NCBI GenBank assembly: GCA_963772845.1
Contig: CAVYYW010000041.1
Span: forward strand, 1 to 64,000
Source: CAVYYW01 sp963772845
GTDB taxonomy: Bacteria; Bacillota; Bacilli; Bacillales; Sporolactobacillaceae
DNA: 64,000 nt
Direction of reading: 5' to 3'
This document shows positions 1-9,117 of this stretch, in pieces. The notes beneath the pieces were generated by a model. It saw only the letters and a list, made by a program, of their open reading frames with translations. It did no database searches and had not been told where the DNA came from. The translations under genes and the position numbers were made by a program. Within the stretch, counting starts at the first letter, position 1. Each line of letters starts with the position of its first letter.

Positions 1-191
1 TGCTTGATCGCAGCATTATTTACTGCTTAAGTTTTTATACTGCTCTCTTTTGAACAGTCCTTTAATGAAGCTGTTCAGTGATGTTCGAAGTACCATAACA
101 CTTGGTTGCTTCTCACAACTCGACGCATAATCGATGATGTTTTACTCGTTGCTGCTTATATTTCTCATACGCACCATTATTTTTTAAAAAA
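1..191. other. noncoding stretch downstream of the tRNA cluster
   Basis: No open frame, hairpin terminator or tRNA is visible here. It lies downstream of tRNA-Gln in the direction of transcription and may be the spacer to further tRNA genes outside the window. Confidence 0.4.
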
Positions 192-266
192 TGGCTGGCC
201 CAGCTGGATTCGAACCAACGCATGACGGAATCAAAATCCGTTGCCTTACCGCTTGGCTATGGGCCA
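192..266 (-). tRNA. tRNA-Gln (anticodon TTG)
   Basis: Reading the minus strand gives a full cloverleaf. The acceptor stem TGGCCCA pairs with TGGGCCA, the T-arm carries GGTTCGAATCC, and the anticodon loop TTTTGAT has TTG. CCA is encoded at the 3' end. It is the last gene of a five-tRNA run. Confidence 0.95.
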
Positions 267-274
267 TTAATTAA

Positions 275-350
275 TGGCGGACCCGACCGGGATCGAACCG
301 GCGATCTCCTGCGTGACAGGCAGGCATGTTAACCGCTACACCACGGGTCC
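275..350 (-). tRNA. tRNA-Asp (anticodon GTC)
   Basis: On the minus strand the acceptor stem GGACCCG pairs with CGGGTCC. The anticodon stem CTGCC...  and loop CTGTCAC give GTC, and CCA is encoded. It lies 8 bases upstream of tRNA-Gln and is presumably co-transcribed. Confidence 0.95.
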
Positions 351-364
351 GTGGTATATTTTGT

Positions 365-439
365 TGGTGACCCGTACGGGATTCGAACCCGTGATACCGC
401 CGTGAAAGGGCGGTGTCTTAACCGCTTGACCAACGGGCC
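365..439 (-). tRNA. tRNA-Glu (anticodon TTC)
   Basis: On the minus strand the gene starts GGCCCGT, has anticodon loop CTTTCAC (TTC), a GGGTTCGAATCCC T-arm and an encoded CCA. It is part of the Asn-Ser-Glu-Asp-Gln cluster. Confidence 0.95.
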
Positions 440-458
440 ATTCTAATCATATAAATAG

Positions 459-550
459 TGGCGGAGAAGGAGGGATTCGAACCCTCGCACCGTTCTCACG
501 ATCTACTCCCTTAGCAGGGGAGCCCCTTATAGCCACTTGGGTACTTCTCC
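459..550 (-). tRNA. tRNA-Ser (anticodon GCT)
   Basis: At 92 bases including CCA it has the long variable arm typical of serine tRNAs. The minus strand shows anticodon loop CTGCTAA (GCT) and acceptor stem GGAGAAG. Confidence 0.95.
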
Positions 551-554
551 ATGA

Positions 555-629
555 TGGCTCCACAGGTAGGACTCGAACCTACGACCGATCGGTTAACAGC
601 CGATTGCTCTACCGCTGAGCTACTGTGGA
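555..629 (-). tRNA. tRNA-Asn (anticodon GTT)
   Basis: On the minus strand it begins TCCACAG, has anticodon loop CTGTTAA (GTT) and an encoded CCA. It is the first gene of the tRNA operon. B. subtilis likewise has a tRNA-Asn next to ydcK (sprT-like). Confidence 0.95.
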
Positions 630-729
630 ATAATGAAAATGCCAGCTATTTTTTTAGTTTATGTAGTGCTGATATTCCTGCTGTGTCAGCCTTCAAAGCG
701 AATTCAATCGTTTAACAGCGACATTTAAT

Positions 730-758
730 ATAATATAACATTCTTCAAAAGATGTCAA
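730..758 (-). promoter_or_regulatory. sigma-A promoter of the tRNA operon
   Basis: On the minus strand a perfect -35 TTGACA (753-758) is followed after 17 bases by TATTAT (730-735), about 100 bases upstream of tRNA-Asn. Its strength and position fit a stable-RNA promoter. Confidence 0.75.
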
Positions 759-852
759 TGCTTTTTTTAAATGTTTATGTCGGCAAAATTGAACCCTGTG
801 TTTTGCGACTTAATTAATTTAGCATATGAACGTTAGTTTAGTCAAGCATCTT

Positions 853-1305
853 TTAATTTATAAGCTTTAATTTTCCGCCGCACTTTCCACACACATATTT
901 GCTTGTATTGATGCGCCTCCTGCGAGTATATATCAGCCTGCACTTCTGGCACTGATAGGTGACTGTTTTCACAGTCTTATTTTGCATACCTGGAATGACT
1001 GAACAATATCGTGTTCCACCAACCTGAGCAAGCAGCTGCTTAAAATCCTTGTCCCCGTGCTTGTAACCTTTCTTTTGTAAATGGAGATGATAATGGCAGA
1101 GCTCATGCTTGATAATTCCTATAAAAGCTTCCAGACCGTGGTGTTCGAGCTGACCAGGATTAAAATCAAGGTTGTGTGATTTTAAAAAGTACCTTCCTCC
1201 TGTTGTTCTTAACCGTCTGTTAAAGGTGGCGGTGTGATTGAACGGTTTATTAAAATGTTCCTGGGAGAGCCTGCTGACCAAATCCTGCAATTCATCATTT
1301 GTCAT
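853..1305 (-). CDS. sprT: SprT-like zinc-metalloprotease-fold protein (YdcK type)
   Basis: This 150-residue protein belongs to the SprT-like family. It shows the zinc-binding motif HELCHYHLH at about residues 67-75 and a C-terminal zinc ribbon with two CxxC pairs (CQKC and CGKC, about residues 118-141). Length and sequence match B. subtilis YdcK. The family resembles SprT/Spartan proteases, but the function of the Bacillus member is unproven. The ATG start is preceded by a GAGGGAT-type ribosome site. Its place between tex and the tRNA genes matches the B. subtilis order. Confidence 0.9.
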   Translation of the reverse strand: MTNDELQDLVSRLSQEHFNKPFNHTATFNRRLRTTGGRYFLKSHNLDFNPGQLEHHGLEAFIGIIKHELCHYHLHLQKKGYKHGDKDFKQLLAQVGGTRYCSVIPGMQNKTVKTVTYQCQKCRLIYTRRRRINTSKYVCGKCGGKLKLIN

Positions 1306-1377
1306 TAATCCCTCGCCGCCCCTTTCTCTGATGAAGTCTGTCCTATATTATAGCGGAAGCTAGAAATAATTTGAATT

Positions 1378-1406
1378 AAAAAAGCTGCCCTCGTAATGAA
1401 GGCAGC
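1378..1406 (-). terminator. terminator of tex
   Basis: On the minus strand GCTGCC and GGCAGC form a stem around an 11-base loop, followed by TTTTTT. It lies just past the tex stop codon. Confidence 0.8.
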
Positions 1407-1412
1407 ATCATA

Positions 1413-3591
1413 TTAATTTTTAGGAGAAAGCATCGTTAAAGCAATTCTTCCTTTATTGACATCTACTTGATCGACCCAAACATTAACAATCTGACCCACA
1501 TGGACCACGTCCAGTGGATGTTTGACAAATTGACGGGAAAGTTTAGAAATATGAACCAGCCCGTCCTGCTTCACGCCAATGTCAATAAATGCTCCAAAAT
1601 CCACCACGTTGCGGACGGTCCCTTCAAGCTCCATTCCTGGTGTTAAATCTTCTAATGATAAGACATCCGTTTTCAAGAGAGGTGATTGAATATCTTCCCG
1701 AGGATCTCGGCCAGGTCTCTTAAGAGCTTCCACAATATCCTTTAATGTAAGCTCCCCTATCTCGATGTTAGCAGCCGTTTCTTTTAAATCAATGGAATCA
1801 AGCTTATGAATCAGAGCCTCACTTCCCAGATCTTCAAGAGAAAGCTCTAATGATTTAAGCAGTTTCTCTGTCTCAGAATAGCTCTCAGGGTGAATGGCTG
1901 TGGCATCTAAAGGATGGTCGCCATCAAGAATCCTCAAAAATCCGGCCCCTTGAACAAACGCTTTGTCGCCAAGTCGTGGCACCTTCTTCAAGCTGTCGTC
2001 TGTTCGTATATTTGCCGTTTTCATTTCTAAGATTAACGATATTGTTTGCTACGGTTTTGGAAAAACCCGAAACGTGCTGAAGGAGAGACGCAGAGGCCGT
2101 ATTAACATTTACCCCTACCTGGTTTACTGCCGTTTCAACAACAAAGCTTAAAGATTCATTCAGTGCTTTTTGCGAGACATCATGCTGGTACTGTCCGACA
2201 CCTACAGACTTCGGATCAATTTTCACAAGCTCGGCAAGCGGATCCTGCAGCCTTCTTGCAATCGAAACAGCGCTTCGCTCTTCGACCTTGAGATCCGGGA
2301 ATTCTTCACGGGCAAGCGGAGATGCAGAGTAGACGCTCGCACCTGCTTCATTAACAATGATGTAGTAAACCTGCCGCTCCGAAAATGCCTTTATAACATC
2401 TACAATGAACGCTTCCGTTTCTCTTGATGCAGTCCCATTCCCAATGGCAATCATTTCGATATTGTATTTGCTTAATAGAGCCAACACTTTTTTTGTTGAT
2501 TCTTCGACTTGGGACCGCGGCGGGGTTGGGTAAATAACAGCAATCTCCATTACTTTCCCGGTTTCATCTACGACAGCAAGCTTGCAACCTGTCCGAAAAG
2601 CCGGATCTACACCTAAAACCATTCGCCCCTTCATAGGCGGCTGCATTAGTAAATGCTTCAGGTTCTCGGAGAAAATATGAATCGCCTGTTCGTCCGCTGT
2701 TTCAGTCAGCGACTGTCTGATCTCTCTTTCCACTGAAGGCGCGATTAACCGTTTATAACTGTCCGCAATCGCTGCTTTTATAGAAGAAGCCGCAGAGGAC
2801 TGATCGGATTTAAGAACATATCTGTTCATCCATTGCACAATGTCTTCAACAGGCGCTTCAATTTGAACCTTCAGAACATCTTCTTTCTCTCCCCTGTTGA
2901 GGGCGAGTATACGGTGGGGAACAATCTGCTTAATTTTTTCATTGTACGCATAGTACATTTCAAAAATTTCTTTTTCATCTTTTTCTTTATTTTTTACAGA
3001 CGAGACAAGCAATCCCTCTGCCCACGTCAGTGAACGGATTTTCCGGCGGATTGACGCATCATCGGAAAAGTTTTCAGCCAGGATGTCACAAGCGCCCTGA
3101 ATGGCGTCTTCAGCTGAAGTGACTTGACTCTCTTCAGACAGATATTTTTCTGCCTCTTTTTCCACTGACTCGGATGGGAACGTCATCATCCAATCCGCTA
3201 AAGGCTCAAGACCCTTTTCTTTTGCAACAGTCGCTCGAGTACGCCTTTTTTGCTTATAAGGTCTGTACAGGTCTTCTACCTCCTGAAGTTTTGAGGCGCT
3301 TTGGATGGACCGGTTCAGCTCTTCCGTTAATTTATCCTGCTCATCAATTAAACGAATAACTTCCTGTTTTCTCTTATCCAGCTGAAGAATATATTGATAC
3401 CTGTCATGAATAGCTAAAATCTGGACCTCGTCCAGTCCTCCTGTCAGCTCTTTCCGGTATCTCGCAATAAAAGGAATCGTGTTATCTTCCGAAAGCAACT
3501 GGATAACATTTTTCACCTTGCTCGCTGCAATATTAAGTTCTGCACTAATTTGTTTTACATTAAGCGTTTCATCAGCCATTTCTGTTGTCAC
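1413..3591 (-). pseudogene. tex: Tex-family transcription accessory protein, frameshifted
   Basis: Two overlapping reading frames together encode Tex (YdcI), an RNA-binding protein of about 720 residues. The first 555 residues (3591 to about 1990) cover the N-terminal helical region, the YqgF/RuvC-like fold (VLGVDPAFRTG) and the helix-hairpin-helix region (NVNTASASLLQHVSGFS). The second frame resumes at KVPRLGDKAF and carries the C-terminal S1 domain (GTVRNVVDFGAFIDIGV). The frames join at about 1984-1990, where removing one base restores a normal Tex sequence. A GTG start at 3591 follows an AAGGAG ribosome site; an in-frame ATG lies four codons on. Because the rest is intact, a sequencing error or a very recent mutation is likely. 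Confidence 0.88.
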
Positions 3592-3700
3592 TCAAATCAC
3601 TCCTTCTGCTATACAAGTATAAAGTAAAGTTTATGTATCACAAACCCGAAGTCAAAAAATCATATTATAATTCCAGGTCTAGACCCGTCTGTCCCCATAT

Positions 3701-3737
3701 AAAAAGCAACCTCAAGGTTCTGCCCCAGAGATTGCTT
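3701..3737 (-). terminator. terminator of the sigB operon
   Basis: On the minus strand AAGCAAtCTC pairs with GAGgTTGCTT and is followed by TTTTT. The rsbX stop codon lies at the foot of the stem, ending the rsbR-to-rsbX transcript. Confidence 0.7.
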
Positions 3738-4353
3738 ACATAAGCGGTTTTCCAATTAATAAAGTCATATCATCATTTTCATTATATTTCACAAGTTCTC
3801 TCAGATAATTGCCGGTTTCAGCTGAATCATCCGCATAATATAAACTCTTAATTGCTGGAATTTGCCTCGACATCAGATTAATCCCATCTGAGTGAATGAG
3901 AAACATACCATTATCAGGGTAAGGAAACTCTTGTACATTGAAGTTAAGCGGTCTTCCGGATAAAAAGCCGGGCTTTGAAAAAGGCGTAATCGCTTTACCC
4001 TGCTCTGGGAATATTAATAATTTAATGTTTCCCACTCCACAGACGCTAATAACCTTCCTGTGATAATCCACTCTGAAAATGGTTACAACCGCCCCTCTTA
4101 AATGAAACAAAGAACGGTTAACAATTTCCATTAGTTGATCAAGGGGCATTTCGTGATGATCTCTAACAACATCCACCGCTGCTATAGATGCGTCATGGGC
4201 CCCCTGTCCGCTTCCAAGACCGTCAGCAAGGGCACATATAAGATAATCGCTGGTTTCATGAATAAAAAAGCTGTCTCCGCAGCACGATTTGTTTTTCTTG
4301 GCACGCTGAACTGCCGAGACATCAAATTTATCAAAAGGAAAATGTTCAATCAT
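3736..4353 (-). CDS. rsbX: RsbX, PP2C-type phosphoserine phosphatase
   Basis: At 205 residues this matches RsbX, the feedback phosphatase that in B. subtilis dephosphorylates RsbS and RsbR and resets the stressosome. PP2C signatures are visible: ALADGLGSG near residue 38, LIHSDGI near residue 152 and NDDMTLLIG at the C-terminus, supplying the metal-binding aspartates. The start overlaps the sigB stop by 4 bases, so the two are translationally coupled. It is the last gene of the operon and lies just before the terminator. Confidence 0.95.
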   Translation of the reverse strand: MIEHFPFDKFDVSAVQRAKKNKSCCGDSFFIHETSDYLICALADGLGSGQGAHDASIAAVDVVRDHHEMPLDQLMEIVNRSLFHLRGAVVTIFRVDYHRKVISVCGVGNIKLLIFPEQGKAITPFSKPGFLSGRPLNFNVQEFPYPDNGMFLIHSDGINLMSRQIPAIKSLYYADDSAETGNYLRELVKYNENDDMTLLIGKPLM

Positions 4354-5138
4354 GTTAACTGTTCAAGCCCTTCGTCCGGCAAGCTTTCCCGAAGTTTCCG
4401 TAATGCTCTTCTCTGCAGACGGGAGACGTGCATCTGGGAAATACCTAACCGCTCGCCAGTTTCTTTTTGGCTCAGATTCTCAAAATACGTACAAGCTAAG
4501 ATCTCTTTCTCCCTCTCAGTCAGCACATGAAAAGCTTTTTCAAGAAGCAGCTTCTGATTTACACCTTCAAATCCCTGATCCTGTCTGCCGACTAAATCAA
4601 GCAAAGTGACCGTGCTGCCTTCAGAATCGGCTTCTATTTTCGTATCTACCGAAAGAGCATTGTAGCTCTTGCCCATCTCCATCGTCTCTAGAACATCTTC
4701 TTCTGAAACTTCAAGAAAAAGGGCTATTTCTGCCACTTTTGGCGACCGCTGCAAGTCATTTGTCAGTTGATCAACAGCTTTTTTAATCTTAGGACCGAGC
4801 TCTTTAATGCGGCGCGGAACATGAACACTCCACGTTTTGTCCCGGATATAACGTTTTATCTCACCCACAATAGTAGGAACCGCAAAGGATTCGAAGCTTC
4901 GCCCCAGAGTGAAATCAAATCGGCGGAATGCTGCTAAAAGACCGATCATACCCACCTGGAATAAGTCCTCTTGAATATCTCTTGATTTAGAAAATTTATT
5001 AGAGAGGGAGATGACAAGGTTCTCGTATTGATGTATTAGTTTAAGTTGGACTGTTTCGTCGCTCGGATCCTGCTGATATGAAGCAATAAGTTCATATATA
5101 TCACTCCGTTGTAGTTGAGACTTTGCCGGCACTCGCAT
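4350..5138 (-). CDS. sigB: RNA polymerase general stress sigma factor SigB
   Basis: This 262-residue sigma-70 family protein has the same length as B. subtilis SigB. Region 2 (EDLFQVGMIGLLAAFRRFD), the shared segment DKTWSVHVPRRIKELGP, and region 4 with its helix-turn-helix (QKETGERLGISQMHVSRLQR) are all clear. It directs transcription of the general stress regulon and is held by the anti-sigma factor RsbW. Its start lies 38 bases inside the end of rsbW, implying coupling. The operon carries its own sigma-B promoter before rsbV, giving positive autoregulation. Confidence 0.97.
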   Translation of the reverse strand: MRVPAKSQLQRSDIYELIASYQQDPSDETVQLKLIHQYENLVISLSNKFSKSRDIQEDLFQVGMIGLLAAFRRFDFTLGRSFESFAVPTIVGEIKRYIRDKTWSVHVPRRIKELGPKIKKAVDQLTNDLQRSPKVAEIALFLEVSEEDVLETMEMGKSYNALSVDTKIEADSEGSTVTLLDLVGRQDQGFEGVNQKLLLEKAFHVLTEREKEILACTYFENLSQKETGERLGISQMHVSRLQRRALRKLRESLPDEGLEQLT

Positions 5139-5586
5139 CCACCTCGTCTTTATTTAGGAATTTGGTCATCATCACAACAACACCCGAGTCGTTGTTGACT
5201 GTAACCTTATCCATCAGTGTATCAATTAAAAACAGCCCCAGCCCTCCTTCATTAACGTGTTCGAGATCAACATCGGCGTTAAGAGGCTTAAGTTCTTTAA
5301 CCGTTTTTTCATAATCAAAGCTTTTTCCTTCATCAATAACCATGATTTCCAAACGGTCAGAAAAGCTGGAAATCTTTATTGCTACTTTACCGTCTTCTTT
5401 CCCTTTATAGGCATGATTCACCGCATTGGTGCATGCTTCGGAAACAGCGATCTTGATGTCCTCAATATCGTCGTAGGAATAACCCATACGGTTAGCCACA
5501 CCTGATGTCGTCAAACGTACAATACCAACATATTCAGGTTTAGCAGGAATCACCAAATCAACGTAATCGGCTGAAGATTGGTTCAT
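5101..5586 (-). CDS. rsbW: RsbW anti-sigma-B factor and serine kinase
   Basis: This 161-residue GHKL-fold kinase binds SigB and phosphorylates RsbV. Visible ATP-site motifs are the N-box (EACTNAVNHAYKG, about residues 50-62), the G1 motif (VIDEGKSFD) and the glycine-rich GGLGLFLI segment. It overlaps rsbV by 4 bases upstream and sigB by 38 bases downstream, so partner proteins are made at matched levels. Under stress or low energy, unphosphorylated RsbV sequesters RsbW and releases SigB; that mechanism is known from B. subtilis, not shown here. Confidence 0.96.
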   Translation of the reverse strand: MNQSSADYVDLVIPAKPEYVGIVRLTTSGVANRMGYSYDDIEDIKIAVSEACTNAVNHAYKGKEDGKVAIKISSFSDRLEIMVIDEGKSFDYEKTVKELKPLNADVDLEHVNEGGLGLFLIDTLMDKVTVNNDSGVVVMMTKFLNKDEVDASAGKVSTTTE

Positions 5587-5918
5587 TTCGTTTCCCCCTT
5601 TACCGTTTGATCGCTTTCAAGAAGCTCCAGAAGACCAGTTATTTTAAACAATCTTTCCACTCGAGGTGTAAGACCGGTAACTTTTAATTGGTTATTATTT
5701 TTTTGGGCAGACTTAAGACCAGCAATAATAACGCCAAGTCCTGTACTGTCCATATATTCTATATTGCTGAGATCTATGACAATCTCAGTTTCAGGCTTTT
5801 CGGTAACAGGAATCAGTTCCTGCTTTAATTTCGGCGCTGTATAGGCATCAACTTCGCCGGTCAATGTAATAACATGGGTCACTTCATTTATTTGCGAATG
5901 ATTAATTTCAAGATTCAT
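5583..5918 (-). CDS. rsbV: RsbV anti-anti-sigma factor (STAS domain)
   Basis: A single STAS domain of 111 residues. The phosphorylated serine motif is visible as IEYMDSTGLGVIIAG (serine at about residue 58). RsbV binds RsbW when dephosphorylated by RsbU or RsbP. It is the first gene after the sigma-B promoter at 5965-5989, so sigma-B increases its own regulators and itself. The ribosome site TAGGAGGAATGAC lies directly before the ATG. Confidence 0.96.
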   Translation of the reverse strand: MNLEINHSQINEVTHVITLTGEVDAYTAPKLKQELIPVTEKPETEIVIDLSNIEYMDSTGLGVIIAGLKSAQKNNNQLKVTGLTPRVERLFKITGLLELLESDQTVKGETK

Positions 5919-5964
5919 GTCATTCCTCCTAATTCATACAATCGATCAGACATATAAAGCCTGT

Positions 5965-5989
5965 ATTCCCGGTTAAACTAATTTTAAAC
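5965..5989 (-). promoter_or_regulatory. sigma-B-dependent promoter of rsbV-rsbW-sigB-rsbX
   Basis: On the minus strand GTTTAA (5984-5989) and GGGAAT (5965-5970) are separated by 13 bases. This matches the sigma-B consensus (GTTTAA, 13-15 bases, GGGWAT). It lies immediately after the rsbU stop and about 47 bases before the rsbV start, the same place as in B. subtilis. Confidence 0.85.
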
Positions 5990-5990
5990 C

Positions 5991-6992
5991 TTAAAATTTC
6001 ATGACAAGCAGGGTAAAATCATCCCTTAATTCAAATTCCTGCAGCCTTTCAAGTTCATAAAAAACGTTTTCAACCAGCTGCTGTGAGCTTAAGTGCATAT
6101 TCTTGCGGATCATAGAAACCACTTCTTCTCTTTCTATAAATCCTTTTTCTGTCCGGCATTCGGTTACACCGTCAGATAAAAGTATAATCATATCCCCAGG
6201 ATTGACTTTATGCACAGACTTCTCATATTTAGTTTCTCGTTTAAGACCAAGAACCATTCCTTTGGAAGTAATTTCCGAAAAATGATCAGTCGCTGCTTCA
6301 TAATAAAATCCAGGTTCATGCCCTGCTGAAGCAAAGTGAAAAGATGTGTTTTCAGGATCATATACACCGTAAAACATTGTAATGAACATACTTGAATCGA
6401 CGTTTTGTTCTACCACACGGTTAATATTCTCCAACACAATGCCGGGTTCCATACGCTGGTCAGGCAGGCTGTCCATAGAATACTTAATCATCGACATACA
6501 CATGGCAGCCGGTATTCCCTTGCCGACAATATCAGCCACTGCAACGCTGACACAATCCTTCTCATCTTTGACAAAATGGTAATAATCACCGCTCATTTGA
6601 TTTGCAGGAATGCTTACAACACCTATATCTATGAAATCACAATCAGGCGCCCCTCCCTCTAGCAATGATTGCTGAAGGTTGGCCGCCACTTCAATTTCTG
6701 ATTCAAGCTGCTGCTGTTTATCCCTTAAACTCAAGTGTTCTCTATAGGCAAAACCGTAGCCAAGCATAACCTCAAGTAAAAATTCCAATGAGGAAATTAC
6801 TTTTTCATCGGCTTCAGGAAGGATCTGATTCAGCACTTCAAGATGAAGACTGACTACCTCTTCCGGTGAAATATTTTGTTCAATCATTTTGCGGCTGAAC
6901 TGCTGCCCTTTATATAAAGCACGCTCGTCTCTTATTTCAATATATTTAGACAGCATGGATTGATATCTTTCGAACAATAACTCATAGTCCAT
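5991..6992 (-). CDS. rsbU: RsbU, RsbV-P phosphatase of the environmental stress branch
   Basis: This 333-residue protein has an N-terminal helical domain (about 1-85) that binds RsbT, a linker helix, and a C-terminal PP2C/SpoIIE phosphatase domain. Metal-site motifs include MSGDYYHF, VAVADIVGKGIPAAM, LLSDGVTE and RDDFTLLVM. RsbT released from the stressosome switches it on, and it then dephosphorylates RsbV. It ends 2 bases before the sigma-B promoter and starts 17 bases after rsbT. Length and order match B. subtilis. Confidence 0.96.
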   Translation of the reverse strand: MDYELLFERYQSMLSKYIEIRDERALYKGQQFSRKMIEQNISPEEVVSLHLEVLNQILPEADEKVISSLEFLLEVMLGYGFAYREHLSLRDKQQQLESEIEVAANLQQSLLEGGAPDCDFIDIGVVSIPANQMSGDYYHFVKDEKDCVSVAVADIVGKGIPAAMCMSMIKYSMDSLPDQRMEPGIVLENINRVVEQNVDSSMFITMFYGVYDPENTSFHFASAGHEPGFYYEAATDHFSEITSKGMVLGLKRETKYEKSVHKVNPGDMIILLSDGVTECRTEKGFIEREEVVSMIRKNMHLSSQQLVENVFYELERLQEFELRDDFTLLVMKF

Positions 6993-7009
6993 CTGAATAA
7001 GTCTCCTCT

Positions 7010-7420
7010 TTATCTACGAAGCCACTTAACAGCGACTATTTCTGTGCCTTCTCCAAGTTGTGAATGAATTTTGAATTCATCCATTAAGCGCTTTACACCG
7101 GGCAGGCCTGCTCCTAATCCGCCAGAAGTAGTAAACCCATCTTGCATAACCTGGCGAATATCTCTGATTCCCGGGCCGGCATCCGTAGATACAATTTTAA
7201 GTCCAGTTTTATTTCTGTCAGTAACCTGCTCCACTTCTATTTTTCCTTTACCTGAATAAAGGTAAATGTTTCTTGCCAATTCTGAAATGGAGGTCGTAAT
7301 ACGGGCTTGATCAACTTGGCCAAAACCCATTTTTTTGGAGAGCTCGCGTCCAAGCTGGCGCGCTTGCACGATGTCCCATTCATTTCTGATTTCAACCGAA
7401 GATTGGGTCGTCATCTTCAC
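7010..7420 (-). CDS. rsbT: RsbT switch serine/threonine kinase
   Basis: A 136-residue GHKL-type kinase. The N-box ISELARNIYLYSGKG, the G1 box STDAGPGI and the glycine-rich GLGAGLPGVKRLMD segment form the ATP site. RsbT is held in the stressosome by RsbS and RsbR, phosphorylates them on stress, then leaves to activate RsbU. Its ATG overlaps the rsbS stop by 4 bases. Confidence 0.96.
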   Translation of the reverse strand: MKMTTQSSVEIRNEWDIVQARQLGRELSKKMGFGQVDQARITTSISELARNIYLYSGKGKIEVEQVTDRNKTGLKIVSTDAGPGIRDIRQVMQDGFTTSGGLGAGLPGVKRLMDEFKIHSQLGEGTEIVAVKWLRR

Positions 7421-7773
7421 CCCTCCAATTCATCGCGCAGTTTCTCAAGTCCCTTTTCCAAGTCCAGTGAAGTGGGAACGTCTTTCAAATTAATGCCAAG
7501 ATCAATTAGTGTAATTGCGACTGCTGGCTGTATGCCTGTTAAAACAACCTTTGCTCCAAGCAGCGTTGACATTTTGACGACGTCTCCAAGAATTTTTGCG
7601 ATATATGAATCAATCATATCAACCGTTGTTAAATCAATAACAACACCCTTGGCTCCTGTTTCATGGATCTTAGCAAGCAAGTCTTCCTGAAACTGCATAG
7701 CGGTTTGGTCATCCAGTTCAATCTGGATATTTATTAGTAAATAATCATATAATTTGAGAATTGGTACGCGCAT
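7417..7773 (-). CDS. rsbS: RsbS stressosome scaffold, RsbT antagonist
   Basis: A 118-residue STAS-only protein. The RsbT-phosphorylated serine is in the motif TVDMIDSYIAKILGDV (about residue 59). With RsbR paralogues it builds the large stressosome that traps RsbT. It lies 2 bases after rsbR and overlaps rsbT, in the conserved R-S-T module. Confidence 0.96.
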   Translation of the reverse strand: MRVPILKLYDYLLINIQIELDDQTAMQFQEDLLAKIHETGAKGVVIDLTTVDMIDSYIAKILGDVVKMSTLLGAKVVLTGIQPAVAITLIDLGINLKDVPTSLDLEKGLEKLRDELEG

Positions 7774-7775
7774 GA

Positions 7776-8600
7776 TTAACCCTCCTGAGCAATATCCACG
7801 ATTTTTCTTTTCGTTTTTTCAAGTGCTGTTTCGATACCTTTTCTCAACGTGCTTCGCGTAGGGAATTGATTAAGTTCAATACCCAGATTGACAATCGTTT
7901 GAGCAATTTCCGGTCTTATACCGACAAGGATGCATTCGGAACCGACCAGACGAACAGCTTCTGATGCTTGAATTATATGGTGAGCAACCATCGTATCAAC
8001 AATAGGAACCCCTGTAATATCAATTAAAACAACCTCTGCACGATGCGTGATCACACCTTGAAGAAGGTTTTCCATGATTAATCTTGCTCGCTCTGTATCA
8101 ATGGTCCCGATAAGAGGCATCACTGAGATCTTGTCCATTATTGGAATTAACGGAGCTGATAGCTCGAGCAAAGCACTTTTCTGCATAGACATGGTGTATT
8201 CCCATGAATCCGTTGCATCTTTTATCAACTGATTAAATATCGGATCAATGATCTCGTCAGCATTTTTAAATAATACCATTAAATCTGATGAGCCTGTTGT
8301 GTTTTCACTGATTATTTCCATTACAATCCGGCGGAACGTTTGCAGCCCGGTTGTCAGATAGCTGAGAGGCCACCCAAATTGAAGAATCTGTTCAATGAAA
8401 GACTCCACATTTTTGCTGTTGGACTCTTCTGAAATATAACTATAAATAACGTTATAAAAACTTTGGTTAGCTGAATCAAGGGCTTCATTAGAAACATAAT
8501 CACTGATTTCTGCTGGTGATTTGTCCTTCATTTCTATCATCCAGCGGTCAGCGATTTCCTCCCGCTGCTGTTTTATATATTTAATAACTAGTGAATTCAC
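7776..8600 (-). CDS. rsbRA: RsbR stressosome sensor and co-antagonist
   Basis: This 274-residue protein has a variable N-terminal globin-like sensor half (about 1-140) and a conserved C-terminal STAS domain. The STAS domain holds the phosphorylatable threonines around ITGVPIVDTMVAHH and GIRPEIAQTIVNLGIELNQ. It forms the outer turrets of the stressosome. It is the first gene of the stress operon, with its own sigma-A-like promoter at 8634-8662 and a terminator separating it from mazF. Confidence 0.94.
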   Translation of the reverse strand: MNSLVIKYIKQQREEIADRWMIEMKDKSPAEISDYVSNEALDSANQSFYNVIYSYISEESNSKNVESFIEQILQFGWPLSYLTTGLQTFRRIVMEIISENTTGSSDLMVLFKNADEIIDPIFNQLIKDATDSWEYTMSMQKSALLELSAPLIPIMDKISVMPLIGTIDTERARLIMENLLQGVITHRAEVVLIDITGVPIVDTMVAHHIIQASEAVRLVGSECILVGIRPEIAQTIVNLGIELNQFPTRSTLRKGIETALEKTKRKIVDIAQEG

Positions 8601-8633
8601 ACGATCCTTCCTTTCAATACGGACTCTAATCTT

Positions 8634-8662
8634 ATTTTATTATTCCACTCATTACTAATCAA
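8634..8662 (-). promoter_or_regulatory. sigma-A-like promoter of the rsbR operon
   Basis: On the minus strand TTGATT (8657-8662), a 17-base spacer and TAAAAT (8634-8639) lie 34 bases upstream of the rsbR start. It would supply the basal level of the whole rsb-sigB operon. Confidence 0.65.
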
Positions 8663-8708
8663 CGCAAATAAAATAAAAAGAACTTTCTTCTTGTGGTTTT
8701 TTTTACAC

Positions 8709-8749
8709 AAAAAAAGGCAGATACTCAACGCACAAAGAGTAAATGCCCT
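8709..8749 (-). terminator. terminator after mazEF
   Basis: On the minus strand GGGCAtTTACTC pairs with GAGTAtcTGCCt across a 10-base loop and is followed by a T run. It separates the alr/mazEF transcript from rsbR. Confidence 0.75.
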
Positions 8750-8760
8750 TAGGAAAAGAC

Positions 8761-9117
8761 TTAGAAGTCAACAAGCCCTAGACTAATCTGAATGGCTTCA
8801 TTAACACGATTCATCATATCTTCGTCAAGATGTGTAATTTTATCCGTTAAGCGCTGCTTATCAATCGTTCTGATCTGCTCGAGAAGAATAACAGAATCTC
8901 GATCAAAGCCGTACTTCTTGGCATCAATTTCCACATGAGTCGGAAGTTTTGCCTTCTGGATTTGGGCTGTTATCGCAGCCACCACTACCGTCGGACTGAA
9001 CCGGTTCCCTATATCATTTTGAATAATTAATACTGGCCGGACACCGCCCTGTTCAGAGCCTACGACCGGGGAAAGATCCGCAAAATAGACATCGCCGCGT
9101 TTTACAATCACCTTCAT
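8761..9117 (-). CDS. ndoA: MazF/EndoA endoribonuclease toxin
   Basis: A 118-residue type II toxin nearly identical in layout to B. subtilis EndoA (MazF), which cuts mRNA at UACAU. Family motifs are KRGDVYFADLSPVVGSEQGGVRPVLIIQND at the N-terminus (given here only as landmarks: GDVYFADLSP and GGVRPVLIIQND) and SVILLEQIRTIDKQRL. Its start overlaps the antitoxin stop by one base. The position directly upstream of rsbR is conserved in Bacillus, so it is likely ancestral rather than acquired. Confidence 0.95.
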   Translation of the reverse strand: MKVIVKRGDVYFADLSPVVGSEQGGVRPVLIIQNDIGNRFSPTVVVAAITAQIQKAKLPTHVEIDAKKYGFDRDSVILLEQIRTIDKQRLTDKITHLDEDMMNRVNEAIQISLGLVDF